Of a DNA stretch of 64,000 bases, positions 50,474 to 58,627 are shown piece by piece; position 1 is the first letter of the stretch; every line of letters begins with the position of its first letter. A program made the position numbers and the translations under genes. The notes below the pieces were generated by a model. It was not told where the DNA came from, did not search any database, and saw only the letters and a program-made list of their open reading frames with translations. The DNA comes from Streptomyces sp. Sge12. GTDB lineage: Bacteria > Actinomycetota > Actinomycetes > Streptomycetales > Streptomycetaceae. Where the stretch lies: contig NZ_CP020555.1 in the NCBI RefSeq assembly GCF_002080455.1, forward strand, positions 6,748,501 to 6,812,500, given 5' to 3'.

Positions 50474-51853
50474 ATGAACGTCTCGGTCGTCCTGTTCACC
50501 TCGGACCTCCGCGTCCACGACCATCCGCCGCTGCGCGCCGCGCTGGGACCGGGCAACGAGACGGTTCCGCTCTTCGTCCGGGACCCGGCGGTGGACCGCG
50601 CGGGCTTCGCGGCGCCCAACCGGCTCGCCTTCCTCGCGGACTGCCTGGCCGGTCTCGACTCCGGGCTGCGCGAGCGCGGCGGCCGGCTCGTGGTGCGCTC
50701 CGGCGACCCCGTCGCCGAGGTGTGCGCCGTCGTACGCGAGGCCGACGCCGAGGAGGTGCACATGGCGGCCGGGTGCAGCGCCTTCGCCCTGCACCGCGAG
50801 CACCGGCTGCGCAGCGCGCTGGAGGCCGACGGGCGGCGCCTGTACGTCCACGACGGCGTCGTCACCGCCCTGCCCGCCGGGGCCGTGACACCGAGCGGAT
50901 CCGACCACTTCGCCGTCTTCACCCCGTACTTCAGACGCTGGTCGGCGGAGCGGCTGCGCGAGCCGCTGGCGCCGCCGCAGGAGGTTCGCGTGCCCGGCAC
51001 GATCCGCTCCGACCCCCTGCCCTCCCGCAAGGCCGTGGCCTCCGTCTCCGAGGGCCTGGCCACCGGGGGCGAGCAGGAGGGCCGGCAACGGCTCGCGGAC
51101 TGGCTGGAGGAGTACGCCGACGGGTACGAGGAGGGGCACGACGACCTCCCGGGCGACGCCACCTCACGGCTCTCCCCGTACATCCACTTCGGCGCGGTCT
51201 CGGCGGCCGAGGCGGTGCACCGGGCGCGGTCGCGGGGCGGAGCGGGGGCCGAGGCCTTCGTACGGCAGCTGTGCTGGCGCGACTTCCAGTACCAGCTCCT
51301 CGCCGCCCGCCCCGCCGCGGCGGTCGAGGACTACCGGCCCCGCTCCGACCGCTGGCGGCGCGGCAAGGCCGCCGAGGCGGACCTGCTGGCCTGGAAGGAG
51401 GGCCGCACCGGCTATCCAGTCGTGGACGCGGCCATGCGGCAACTCGCCCACGAGGGCTGGATGCCGGGCCGCGGCCGGCTGCTCGCCGCGTCCTTCCTGA
51501 CCAAGACGCTGTACATCGACTGGCGCGCCGGCGCCCGCCACTTCCTCGACCTGCTGGTCGACGGCGATGTGGCCAACAACCAGCTCAACTGGCAGTGGGT
51601 GGCCGGGACCGGCACGGACAGCCGCCCCAACCGGGTGCTCAACCCGGTGATCCAGGGCAGGCGGTACGACCCCGACGGCGCGTACGTACGGCGCTGGGTG
51701 CCCGAACTCGCCGGGCTGCCGGGCCCCTCGGTCCACGAGCCGTGGAAGCTGACCGGCCTGGAGCGGGCCGAGTACGACTACCCGGACCCCCTGGTCGGCC
51801 TCCCGGAGGGACTGGCCCGCTTCCGGCAGGCCCGCGGCAAGGACGCCCCCTGA
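50474..51853 (+). CDS. phr: Deoxyribodipyrimidine photolyase (CPD photolyase)
   Basis: This 459-residue protein has the photolyase N-terminal alpha/beta domain ('VLFTSDLRVHDHPPL') and the FAD-binding helical domain with the classic run 'GYPVVDAAMRQL', 'GWMPGRGRLLAASFLTK', 'DGDVANNQLNWQWVAGTGTD' and a C-terminal 'YDPDGAYVRRWVPEL'. It uses blue-light-excited FADH- to split cyclobutane pyrimidine dimers in DNA. ATG 50474 has AGGAGCAG 5 nt upstream. It lies next to litR/litS, as in other Streptomyces where the photolyase gene is light-induced. Its stop is 17 bp from the convergent litR stop. Confidence 0.95.
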   Translation: MNVSVVLFTSDLRVHDHPPLRAALGPGNETVPLFVRDPAVDRAGFAAPNRLAFLADCLAGLDSGLRERGGRLVVRSGDPVAEVCAVVREADAEEVHMAAGCSAFALHREHRLRSALEADGRRLYVHDGVVTALPAGAVTPSGSDHFAVFTPYFRRWSAERLREPLAPPQEVRVPGTIRSDPLPSRKAVASVSEGLATGGEQEGRQRLADWLEEYADGYEEGHDDLPGDATSRLSPYIHFGAVSAAEAVHRARSRGGAGAEAFVRQLCWRDFQYQLLAARPAAAVEDYRPRSDRWRRGKAAEADLLAWKEGRTGYPVVDAAMRQLAHEGWMPGRGRLLAASFLTKTLYIDWRAGARHFLDLLVDGDVANNQLNWQWVAGTGTDSRPNRVLNPVIQGRRYDPDGAYVRRWVPELAGLPGPSVHEPWKLTGLERAEYDYPDPLVGLPEGLARFRQARGKDAP

Positions 51854-51870
51854 CGGCCGCTCGGACCCGC

Positions 51871-52938
51871 TCACCCCCGCCCGGCGGTCGGCGTGGACGG
51901 AACGGATTCGCACAGCCCGCGCAGCAGGGCCAGGGCCTCCCGGAGGCCGCCGGGCCGCAGCATGCCCGGGGCGGGCGGAGGTCCCGCCCAGCCGGGGCCC
52001 GCCAGCAGGACCGTGCTGCGGGCCCGTGCCCCCTTGACCCCCCACGCGGTGTCCGCGATGTGCCGGGCCAGCGCGTGGTGGGCGGTGGAGCGGGCCTGGG
52101 CCCACAGCACGACCGCCGAAGGGCCGGTCCGGCGGACGGCCTGGTCGAGCGCCTCGGGCGGCACGGCCGCCCCGAACATCCGGGCGGGCAGGCCCAGTTC
52201 GGCGAGCCCCGCGGCGAGCGCCTCCAGCGGGAGCGTGTGCTGCTCTCCCGGGACGCACGCGAGCAGGATCGGGGGAGCGGCCGCCCGGGGTCCGGCCGGC
52301 GCGGCGATGCTCACGCGGCGCAGCGCGGTCGAGACGTGCCAGGACAGCAGGTGCTCCACCTCGATGTACTGGTCGCCCGAGGTCTCCCACTTGCGCCCCA
52401 CGGCGTGCAGCGTCGGCACCATCACCTCCTCCCAGGTGGTGACCAGGCCGTACTCGCTGATCAGGGAGCCGAGCATCTCGTCCATGGTGGGCGAGTCGAG
52501 GCGGACGGCGGCCCGGCCCAGCCCCCGGCACTCCTGGCGGACGTGGCCGAACGGCAGTCCGTTGCCGGACCCCGGCTGACGGGCCGGCGCGGCGGGAACG
52601 ACGGGTGCGACCGGTGCGACCGGCACTGCGGGTGCGCCCGGCTCGGCGGGCGCGGCGGCCGCGGCCGGCCCCGATCCGGCCCGGGCGGCGCGGGCCGCCT
52701 CCGCGGGCGGGACCCCCGACGAGGTCAGCCGGCACATCTCCTGGAGGACGGCGATGTCCCCGGGGGTCCACCGCCGGTGCCGGCCGTCCTCGCGGGCCGC
52801 CGGCCCGATCCCGTACCGCCGGTCCCAGGAGCGCAGGGTCGTGGGGGCGACCCCGAGCCGGCGCGCGACGGCTCCCGTGGTGACACCGTGCGCGGCCCCG
52901 GCGGGCTGCTCGGCGGGCTGCTCTGCTGACTCGTCCAT
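51871..52938 (-). CDS. litR: LitR/CarH-type MerR repressor with B12-binding domain
   Basis: This 355-residue protein has a MerR winged-helix ('TTGAVARRLGVAPTTLRSW' and 'YGIGPAAREDGRHRRWTPGD'), a Pro/Ala-rich linker (about 95-145), and a cobalamin-type domain with 'EVEHLLSWHV' (Glu-His) and 'VPGEQHTLPLEAL' (GExH, where CarH has its cobalt-binding His). LitR/CarH proteins bind adenosylcobalamin and repress in the dark; light breaks the Co-C bond and releases DNA. ATG 52938 is chosen since the MerR fold begins soon after; GGAGG is very close (1 nt), so a different translation mode is possible. It is divergent from litS across three spaced repeats. Confidence 0.9.
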   Translation of the reverse strand: MDESAEQPAEQPAGAAHGVTTGAVARRLGVAPTTLRSWDRRYGIGPAAREDGRHRRWTPGDIAVLQEMCRLTSSGVPPAEAARAARAGSGPAAAAAPAEPGAPAVPVAPVAPVVPAAPARQPGSGNGLPFGHVRQECRGLGRAAVRLDSPTMDEMLGSLISEYGLVTTWEEVMVPTLHAVGRKWETSGDQYIEVEHLLSWHVSTALRRVSIAAPAGPRAAAPPILLACVPGEQHTLPLEALAAGLAELGLPARMFGAAVPPEALDQAVRRTGPSAVVLWAQARSTAHHALARHIADTAWGVKGARARSTVLLAGPGWAGPPPAPGMLRPGGLREALALLRGLCESVPSTPTAGRG

Positions 52939-52947
52939 ACCTCCATC

Positions 52948-52983
52948 ATGCGACGCACAACCGATGCGAGTGGAATCGATGCG
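52948..52983. promoter_or_regulatory. Three ATGCG repeats at 15-16 bp spacing, putative LitR operator
   Basis: ATGCG occurs at 52948-52952, 52964-52968 and 52979-52983; the last two copies extend to CGATGCG. They lie in the litR/litS intergenic region (98 bp). Direct repeats are expected for CarH/LitR-type tetramers. Binding is inferred. Confidence 0.55.
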
Positions 52984-53036
52984 CGCACGGTCGGAGTCTG
53001 GACGCGTACCGGTCCCGCCCCCGAGGAGCAGTCGCC

Positions 53037-53723
53037 ATGACCGCACAGAGCGTCACCGCCCGGCCGTTGCCCGCGGTCGGGGAGCAGCTGCTCGACCGCG
53101 AGGTCGCCGCGGGTTTCGTGCGCGGCGACGAACGCTGCCTGAGCGCCGCGTACCGCCGCTGGGGAGGGCTCGTCCACACCCTGGCGGCCCGCACCCTCGG
53201 CGACTCCAGGGAGGCCGAGGACGTCAGCCAGCAGGTCTTCCTGGCGGCCTGGGTGGGCCGCGCCGGATACCGGCCGGAGCGCGGCTCCTTCCCCGGCTGG
53301 CTGGTCGGGATCACCCGCCGGAAGATCGCCGACGCGCTCACGGCCCGTACCCGGCGGCTCGACCTGGTCGCCGCGGCCGGCGCCGCCCTGCCGCCCGCCG
53401 GCGAGCCGGTGGCCGGCCCCGAAACCGTCCTGGACCGGCTGCTCGTCACCGGCGAGCTGGCGAAACTGCCCCGCGCACAACGGGAGGTACTGGCCATGGC
53501 CTTCTACGCGGACCTCACCCAGGCCCAGATCGCCGAGCGCACCGGCCTGCCGCTCGGCACCGTCAAGAGCCACGCGCGCCGCGGACTGCACCGGATGCGC
53601 CACGGCCTCGACGGCGACCGGCACCCGCCGGAACAAGATTCCCATCCGCGGGCCGACCGGCACCGAAGTACCCGTGAAATGCCCGGCACCGGCCGTGCCG
53701 GGCAGGCGAGCGCGAGGGGTTGA
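53037..53723 (+). CDS. litS: ECF sigma factor LitS-like
   Basis: This 228-residue protein has sigma region 2 ('CLSAAYRRWGGLVHTLAARTLGDSREAEDVSQQVFLAAW', abbreviated) and region 4 ('PRAQREVLAMAFYADLTQAQIAERTGLPLGTVKSHARRGL', abbreviated), and a basic/Pro-rich tail (about 190-228). With the divergent LitR it forms the known light-response pair: LitR blocks litS in the dark, and LitS then directs RNA polymerase to light-induced genes. ATG 53037 has GAGGAG 8 nt upstream. Its stop overlaps the TTG start of the next gene, so it heads the following operon. Confidence 0.92.
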   Translation: MTAQSVTARPLPAVGEQLLDREVAAGFVRGDERCLSAAYRRWGGLVHTLAARTLGDSREAEDVSQQVFLAAWVGRAGYRPERGSFPGWLVGITRRKIADALTARTRRLDLVAAAGAALPPAGEPVAGPETVLDRLLVTGELAKLPRAQREVLAMAFYADLTQAQIAERTGLPLGTVKSHARRGLHRMRHGLDGDRHPPEQDSHPRADRHRSTREMPGTGRAGQASARG

Positions 53724-54985
53724 GTGACGTGGACCGGCGGAGAATCGCTGTGGTGGGCGGGGGCGTGGCGGGACTGACGGCCGCCCATGTGCTGCAACGC
53801 GCGTACGACGTGGTGCTGTACGAGGCGGACGACCGCCTGGGCGGCCACGCCCACACCCATGAACTGCCCACCGGGGACGCGGGCACCGTCCACGTGGACA
53901 GCGGATTCATCGTGCACAACGAGCGCACCTACCCGCACCTGCTGCGGCTCTTCGGCGAACTCGGCGTCACCACCCAGGAATCCGAGATGAGCATGTCCGT
54001 GCGGTGCGACGGCTGCGGACTGGAGTACGCGGGCGCCCGCGGCGCGGCCGGCCTGCTCGGCGGCGGCAACGTGCTGCGCGGCCGCCACCTGCGCATGCTG
54101 GCCGAGGTGCCGCGCTTCCACCGCGCCGCCCGCCGGCTGCTGGACGGCGAGGACGACGGGCAGACCCTGGGGGAGTTCCTCGACCGGCACCGCTTCTCCC
54201 CGTACTTCGTCGGCCACTTCGCCATCCCGCTCGTCGCGGCCGTCTGGTCCTGCGCCCCGGACACGGCCCTCCAGTACCCCGCCCGCTACCTCTTCCGCTT
54301 CCTGGCCCACCACGGACTGCTGTCCGTCAAGGGATCCCCGCAGTGGCGCACCGTCACCGGCGGTTCGGCCAACTACGTGGCCAGGGCGGCCAAGAACCTC
54401 ACCTCCGTCCGCACCGGGACCCCGGTCCGGGCCGTCGTGCGCGCCCCCGACCACGCGCGCGTGCTCACCCCCGACGGCGACTCGACCCCGTACGCGGCCG
54501 TGGTCATCGCCGTCCACCCGGACCAGGCGCTGCGGCTGCTCGCCGACCCGACCGAGGACGAGGTACGGATCCTCGGCGCGTTCACCTACTCCCGCAACCC
54601 CACCGTGCTGCACCGCGACACCTCGCTGCTGCCCCGCTCACCGCATGCGCGCGCCTCCTGGAACTACTGGCTCCCGTCCTGCTCGGCCCGGCCCGAGAGC
54701 GTCCAGGTCAGCTACGACATGAACCGGCTCCAGCGGCTCCCGACCGCCGAACCGCACATCGTCACCCTCAACGCCTGCGGCCGCGTCGACCCCTTCGACG
54801 TGATCGCCCGCATGGTCTACGAACACCCCGTCTACACCCCGCGTTCCGTCGCCGCGCAGCAGGAACTGCCCCGGCTGAACACGTCGGTGACCGCCTTCGC
54901 CGGCGCCTACCACGGCTGGGGCTTCCACGAGGACGGCTGCGCCTCCGGCGTCGCCGCCGCCGAGGCACTGGGGGTGCGGTGGTGA
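53720..54985 (+). CDS. FAD/NAD(P)-binding amine-oxidase-like protein
   Basis: This 421-residue protein has the flavoprotein motif 'IAVVGGGVAGLTAAHVL' and 'LYEADDRLGGHAHTH' (amine oxidase family), 'FIVHNERTYPHLLRLF', and a C-terminal 'FAGAYHGWGFHEDG'. Members of this branch occur with CFA-synthase-like and DUF1365 genes in singlet-oxygen regulons; in Rhodobacter a relative is linked to furan fatty acid formation, with a flavin-dependent desaturation step. TTG 53720 overlaps the litS stop by TTGA; GTG 53729 is an alternative. It is the first of five overlapping genes after litS and probably modifies membrane acyl chains. Confidence 0.9.
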   Translation: MSDVDRRRIAVVGGGVAGLTAAHVLQRAYDVVLYEADDRLGGHAHTHELPTGDAGTVHVDSGFIVHNERTYPHLLRLFGELGVTTQESEMSMSVRCDGCGLEYAGARGAAGLLGGGNVLRGRHLRMLAEVPRFHRAARRLLDGEDDGQTLGEFLDRHRFSPYFVGHFAIPLVAAVWSCAPDTALQYPARYLFRFLAHHGLLSVKGSPQWRTVTGGSANYVARAAKNLTSVRTGTPVRAVVRAPDHARVLTPDGDSTPYAAVVIAVHPDQALRLLADPTEDEVRILGAFTYSRNPTVLHRDTSLLPRSPHARASWNYWLPSCSARPESVQVSYDMNRLQRLPTAEPHIVTLNACGRVDPFDVIARMVYEHPVYTPRSVAAQQELPRLNTSVTAFAGAYHGWGFHEDGCASGVAAAEALGVRW

Positions 54986-55743
54986 ACGGCACCTCCGCGC
55001 GGCGGACCCTGCCCCGCGTCCCGGCCCTGTACGAGTGCACCGTGGACCACGCCCGCACCGCGCCGGTCCACCACGCCTTCCGCCAGCGCACCTACTTGTG
55101 GCTCATCGACATCGACGACCCGCCCCGCATACCCCGGGCGCTGCGCCCGCTGGCCCGGTTCGACCACCGCGACCACTTCGGCGGCCGGGCACCCACCCTG
55201 CGCGCGGGCCTGGAGGCCCAACTGGCCGCCCACGGCGTGGAGAACGCGGACGGGCGCATCCTGATGCTCGCCCACGCCCGGGTCCTCGGGCACGTCTTCA
55301 ACCCGCTGACCCTCTACTGGTGCCACGACCGCGCCGGCACCCCCGTCTGCGTCGTCGCCGAGGTCCACAACACCTACGGCGAACGCCACTGCTACGTGCT
55401 GCGCCCCGGCTCCGACGGACTCGCCGACGTCCCCAAGGACTTCTACGTCTCGCCGTTCTTCGCGGTCGAGGGCTTCTACCGGATGCGGCTGCCCGTCCCC
55501 GGCGACCGCCTCGACCTGACCGTGCAACTGCGCCACGAGGACGGGACCTGCCCCTTCACCGCGACCGTACGGGGCCGCCACCGTCCGGCCGGCGTCCGCG
55601 CCCTGTTGGGCGCAGCCCTGCGGCACCCCTGGTCCACCGCCCGGGTCTCCGTCGGCATCCGGTTCCACGGCGTACGCCTCTACCTCCGCGGACTCCCGGT
55701 CCGCCCCCGCCCCGTCCACCCCCCGCAGGAAGGCACCCTGTGA
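54982..55743 (+). CDS. DUF1365 protein
   Basis: This 253-residue protein matches DUF1365: 'LYECTVDHARTAPVHHAFRQRTYLWLIDID', abbreviated, at the start, 'FDHRDHFGG', 'LMLAHARVLGHVFNPLTLYWCHD' and 'KDFYVSPFFAVEGFYRMRL'. The family consistently sits between the flavin oxidase and CFA-like genes, but its activity is not known. GTG 54982 overlaps the previous stop by GTGA and its own stop overlaps the next start. Conserved His and Asp/Arg motifs could bind a metal or cofactor; that is inference. Confidence 0.92.
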   Translation: MNGTSARRTLPRVPALYECTVDHARTAPVHHAFRQRTYLWLIDIDDPPRIPRALRPLARFDHRDHFGGRAPTLRAGLEAQLAAHGVENADGRILMLAHARVLGHVFNPLTLYWCHDRAGTPVCVVAEVHNTYGERHCYVLRPGSDGLADVPKDFYVSPFFAVEGFYRMRLPVPGDRLDLTVQLRHEDGTCPFTATVRGRHRPAGVRALLGAALRHPWSTARVSVGIRFHGVRLYLRGLPVRPRPVHPPQEGTL

Positions 55744-57035
55744 CCGTCTCGTACTCCCCGGCCCACGAGGACGCGCTCGCCCCCGTCGACCCGGCCCGCT
55801 GGCCCGACGTGGCGCGGCCGCCCCGCGCCTCGGCGCTGCGCACCGCCGTCGCCGAGCGGATCCTGGGCCGCGCGTTCGCCCGGCTCCCGCTGCGGGTACG
55901 GCACGGGAACGGCGAGCGGCCCGTGCCCGGAGTGCCCCGGCAGGCCGGAGCGCTGCCCACGCTGATCCTCCACGACGCCGAGGCCTTCCACCGCCGCATC
56001 GCGGCGGACGGCCTGATCGGCTTCGGGGAGTCGTACATGGCCGGGGAATGGGACAGCGACGACCTGGTCGGCGCCCTGACCGTGCTCGCCGTCCACGTCG
56101 ACGACCTGGTGCCGGCGCCGCTGCGCAAGCTGCGCGACGCATGGGTGCACCGGCGACCGGAGCAGCAGCTCAACACCCCCGAGGGCGCCCGGGAGAACAT
56201 CCACCGCCACTACGACCTGTCCAACGAGCTGTTCACGCTGTTCCTGGACCGGAGCATGAGCTACTCCTCGGCGGTCTTCGCCGCCTTCCCCGCCTCGCCC
56301 GTGACCTTCACCGCCGCCCAGCACCGCAAGATCGACCGGCTCCTCGACCTCGCGGACGTCGGACCGGGCACCCGGCTGCTGGAGATCGGCACCGGCTGGG
56401 GCGAGCTGGCGATCCGGGCCGCCGCCCGGGGCGCCCGCGTGCGGACCGTGACGCTCTCCGCCGAGCAGCGCGACCTGGCCCGGGAGCGCATCGCGGCGGC
56501 CGGACTCGGCGACCGGGTAACCGTGGAACTGCGCGACTACCGGCAGGTCGAGGGCTCCTTCGACGCCGTCGTCAGCGTGGAGATGATCGAAGCGGTCGGC
56601 GCCGAGTACTGGCCCGTCTACTTCGCCGCGCTGCGCCGGCTCCTCGCCCCCGGTGGCCGCGTCGCCCTCCAGGCCATCACCATGCCGCACGAGCGGATGC
56701 TCCGTACCGCCCGCACGCACACCTGGATCAGCAAGTACGTCTTCCCCGGCGGGCTCATCCCCTCCCGCGAGGCGATCGCCCGCGAGAGCGCCGCGGCCGG
56801 ACTGCGCACCGTTTCGGACACCGGCTTCGGCGACCACTACGCGGAAACGCTGCGGCTGTGGCGCGAGGAGTTCGACCGCCGGGCGGACGCGGTCGCGGCC
56901 CTCGGCTTCGACCGCACCTTCCGGCGCATGTGGGAGCTCTACCTCGGCTACTCCGAGGCCGGATTCCGCTCGCGCTACCTGGACGTACGCCAACTGCTCC
57001 TCACCGCCGACCACGAGCCGGGGGAGCCCCGATGA
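55740..57035 (+). CDS. Cyclopropane-fatty-acid-synthase-like SAM methyltransferase
   Basis: This 431-residue protein has the CFA synthase layout: an N-terminal acyl-binding part and a C-terminal SAM domain with 'LLEIGTGWGELAIRAA' (motif I), 'YDLSNELFTLFLDRSMSYSSA' and 'VSVEMIEAVGAEYWPVYFAAL', 'YVFPGGLIPS'. It transfers a methyl(ene) group from SAM to unsaturated lipid chains. Together with the flavin oxidase it could create methyl-branched, cyclopropane or furan acyl chains. GTG 55740 overlaps the DUF1365 stop. The same partnership is seen in bacterial singlet-oxygen regulons. Confidence 0.93.
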   Translation: MTVSYSPAHEDALAPVDPARWPDVARPPRASALRTAVAERILGRAFARLPLRVRHGNGERPVPGVPRQAGALPTLILHDAEAFHRRIAADGLIGFGESYMAGEWDSDDLVGALTVLAVHVDDLVPAPLRKLRDAWVHRRPEQQLNTPEGARENIHRHYDLSNELFTLFLDRSMSYSSAVFAAFPASPVTFTAAQHRKIDRLLDLADVGPGTRLLEIGTGWGELAIRAAARGARVRTVTLSAEQRDLARERIAAAGLGDRVTVELRDYRQVEGSFDAVVSVEMIEAVGAEYWPVYFAALRRLLAPGGRVALQAITMPHERMLRTARTHTWISKYVFPGGLIPSREAIARESAAAGLRTVSDTGFGDHYAETLRLWREEFDRRADAVAALGFDRTFRRMWELYLGYSEAGFRSRYLDVRQLLLTADHEPGEPR

Positions 57036-57847
57036 CCCTCGACGGGGGCGCGCTGTCCCTCAACCTGGCCGCCGCGGCCGGCGCCGCGCTCGCCGTCATG
57101 CTGGTCACCTTCGCCATCGCCGCCGTCCGGGGCCTGCACCGGATCGTCGACATCGCCTGGGGCGTCGCCTTCGCCGCGGTGGCGCTCACCAGCTGGCTGC
57201 TGTCGGCGGGGTACGGCGACGACGGCCGGCGGCTCGCCGTCGCCGCCGCGACGGTCGTGTGGGGGCTGCGCCTCGCCCTGCACATCGCCGGCCGCGGCCG
57301 GGGCCACGGCGAGGACCCGCGCTACGCCCGCATGCTCGCCCGGGCGCCCGGCAGCCCCCGGCTCTACGCCCTGCGCAAGGTCTACCTCCTCCAGGGCGCG
57401 CTGGTCTGGCTGGTCTCCCTGCCCGTGCAGGTCGCCTCGTACGCGCCCGAGCCCCTCGGGCCGCTCGCCGCGGCGGGCCTGCTGCTGTGGGCCACCGGAC
57501 TGCTCTTCGAGGCGGTCGGTGACTTCCAGCTCGCCCGCTTCAAGGAACGCCCCGAGCACCGCGGCACGATCATGGACCGCGGGCTGTGGAGCTGGACGCG
57601 GCACCCCAACTACTTCGGCGACTTCCTCGTCTGGTGGGGGCTGTACCTGCTGGCCTGCGCGACCTGGCAGACTGCGGCACTCACACTGGTCTCACCGCTG
57701 GTGATGAGCGCGCTGCTGATCTGGGGCAGCGGCAAGAGACTGCTGGAGGCGCACATGGCGGACCGTCCCGGCTACGCCGCCTACGCGGCCCGCACCAGCG
57801 GGTTCTTCCCGCGCCCACCCCGTCGCACGACCGGGGAGGCCCGGTGA
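57032..57847 (+). CDS. DUF1295 membrane protein (steroid-reductase-like)
   Basis: This 271-residue protein has about seven hydrophobic segments and the DUF1295 signature near the C-terminus: 'GLWSWTRHPNYFGDFLVWWGLYLLA' (abbreviated), 'ERPEHRGTIMDRGLW' and 'LLEAHMADRPGYAAYAARTSGFFP'. The fold is related to steroid 5-alpha-reductase C-terminal domains, which reduce double bonds using NAD(P)H at the membrane. ATG 57032 overlaps the previous stop by ATGA. It fits a membrane-lipid modification operon, possibly reducing an acyl intermediate; no direct activity is known. Confidence 0.92.
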   Translation: MTLDGGALSLNLAAAAGAALAVMLVTFAIAAVRGLHRIVDIAWGVAFAAVALTSWLLSAGYGDDGRRLAVAAATVVWGLRLALHIAGRGRGHGEDPRYARMLARAPGSPRLYALRKVYLLQGALVWLVSLPVQVASYAPEPLGPLAAAGLLLWATGLLFEAVGDFQLARFKERPEHRGTIMDRGLWSWTRHPNYFGDFLVWWGLYLLACATWQTAALTLVSPLVMSALLIWGSGKRLLEAHMADRPGYAAYAARTSGFFPRPPRRTTGEAR

Positions 57848-58503
57848 CGGCCGGGACGGAGCGCGGCGCGGCGAGAGCCGGCGAGAGCCCGGCGCTGGTG
57901 GTCCGTACCGCCCCCGAGATACCCACCGCCGCGGTCCTGCTGCTGCACGGGGGCCGCGAGGACGGGCCGGAGCCGCCGCCCCGGCTGAACCTGCCCGCCC
58001 TGCGGATGCGTCCCTTCGCGGCCGCCGTCGCCCGCGCCACCCGGGGACGCGGCGTCCTGGTGGCCGAGGTGCGCTACCGCCACCGCGGCTGGAACGGCCC
58101 CCGCTGCGACGCCGCCCGGGACGCCGAGGCGGCGCTCGACCGGCTGCGGGGGATCGCCGGGGACGTGCCGGTGGTCCTCGTCGGCCACTCGATGGGCGGC
58201 CGGGCCGCGCTGCGCGCGGCCGGCGCCCCCCTGGTGCACGGCGTGGTGGCGCTGGCCCCCTGGTGTCCGCCGGGCGAGCCGGTGGACCACCTCGCGGGCC
58301 GCAGGCTCTACCTGCTGCACGACGAGCAGGACCGGGTCACCTCGGCCGCCGGATCCTGGGAGTTCGTCCGCCGCTCCCGGCTCGCGGGCGCCGACGCCAC
58401 CGCCATCCCGATGCACACGGGCGGCCACGTGATGCTCCGGGGCGCGGGCGCCTGGCACCGGCGCACCGCCGCACTCGTCACGGGTCTGGTCACGCGCGAC
58501 TGA
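57844..58503 (+). CDS. Alpha/beta hydrolase
   Basis: This 219-residue protein has 'AVLLLHGGREDG' (oxyanion loop), the nucleophile elbow 'GHSMGGRAALR', Asp in 'LHDEQDRVTS' and His in 'TGGHVML', a complete triad. It would hydrolyse an ester or thioester in the cytoplasm. GTG 57844 overlaps the DUF1295 stop by GTGA; it is the last gene of the litS operon. It may release or recycle acyl groups in the lipid pathway, but this is inferred from context only. Confidence 0.88.
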   Translation: MTAGTERGAARAGESPALVVRTAPEIPTAAVLLLHGGREDGPEPPPRLNLPALRMRPFAAAVARATRGRGVLVAEVRYRHRGWNGPRCDAARDAEAALDRLRGIAGDVPVVLVGHSMGGRAALRAAGAPLVHGVVALAPWCPPGEPVDHLAGRRLYLLHDEQDRVTSAAGSWEFVRRSRLAGADATAIPMHTGGHVMLRGAGAWHRRTAALVTGLVTRD

Positions 58504-58627
58504 CCGCCCGCCCGCCCGACAACCCGACCGGGCAGCGATCCGGCGCCGGCCGACCCGTGGTGCTCCCTCGGCCAAGCCCGTGAGCAGGCCGATACGCGCC
58601 TATTTGACGTGCACCTGCTAGGGCAAA

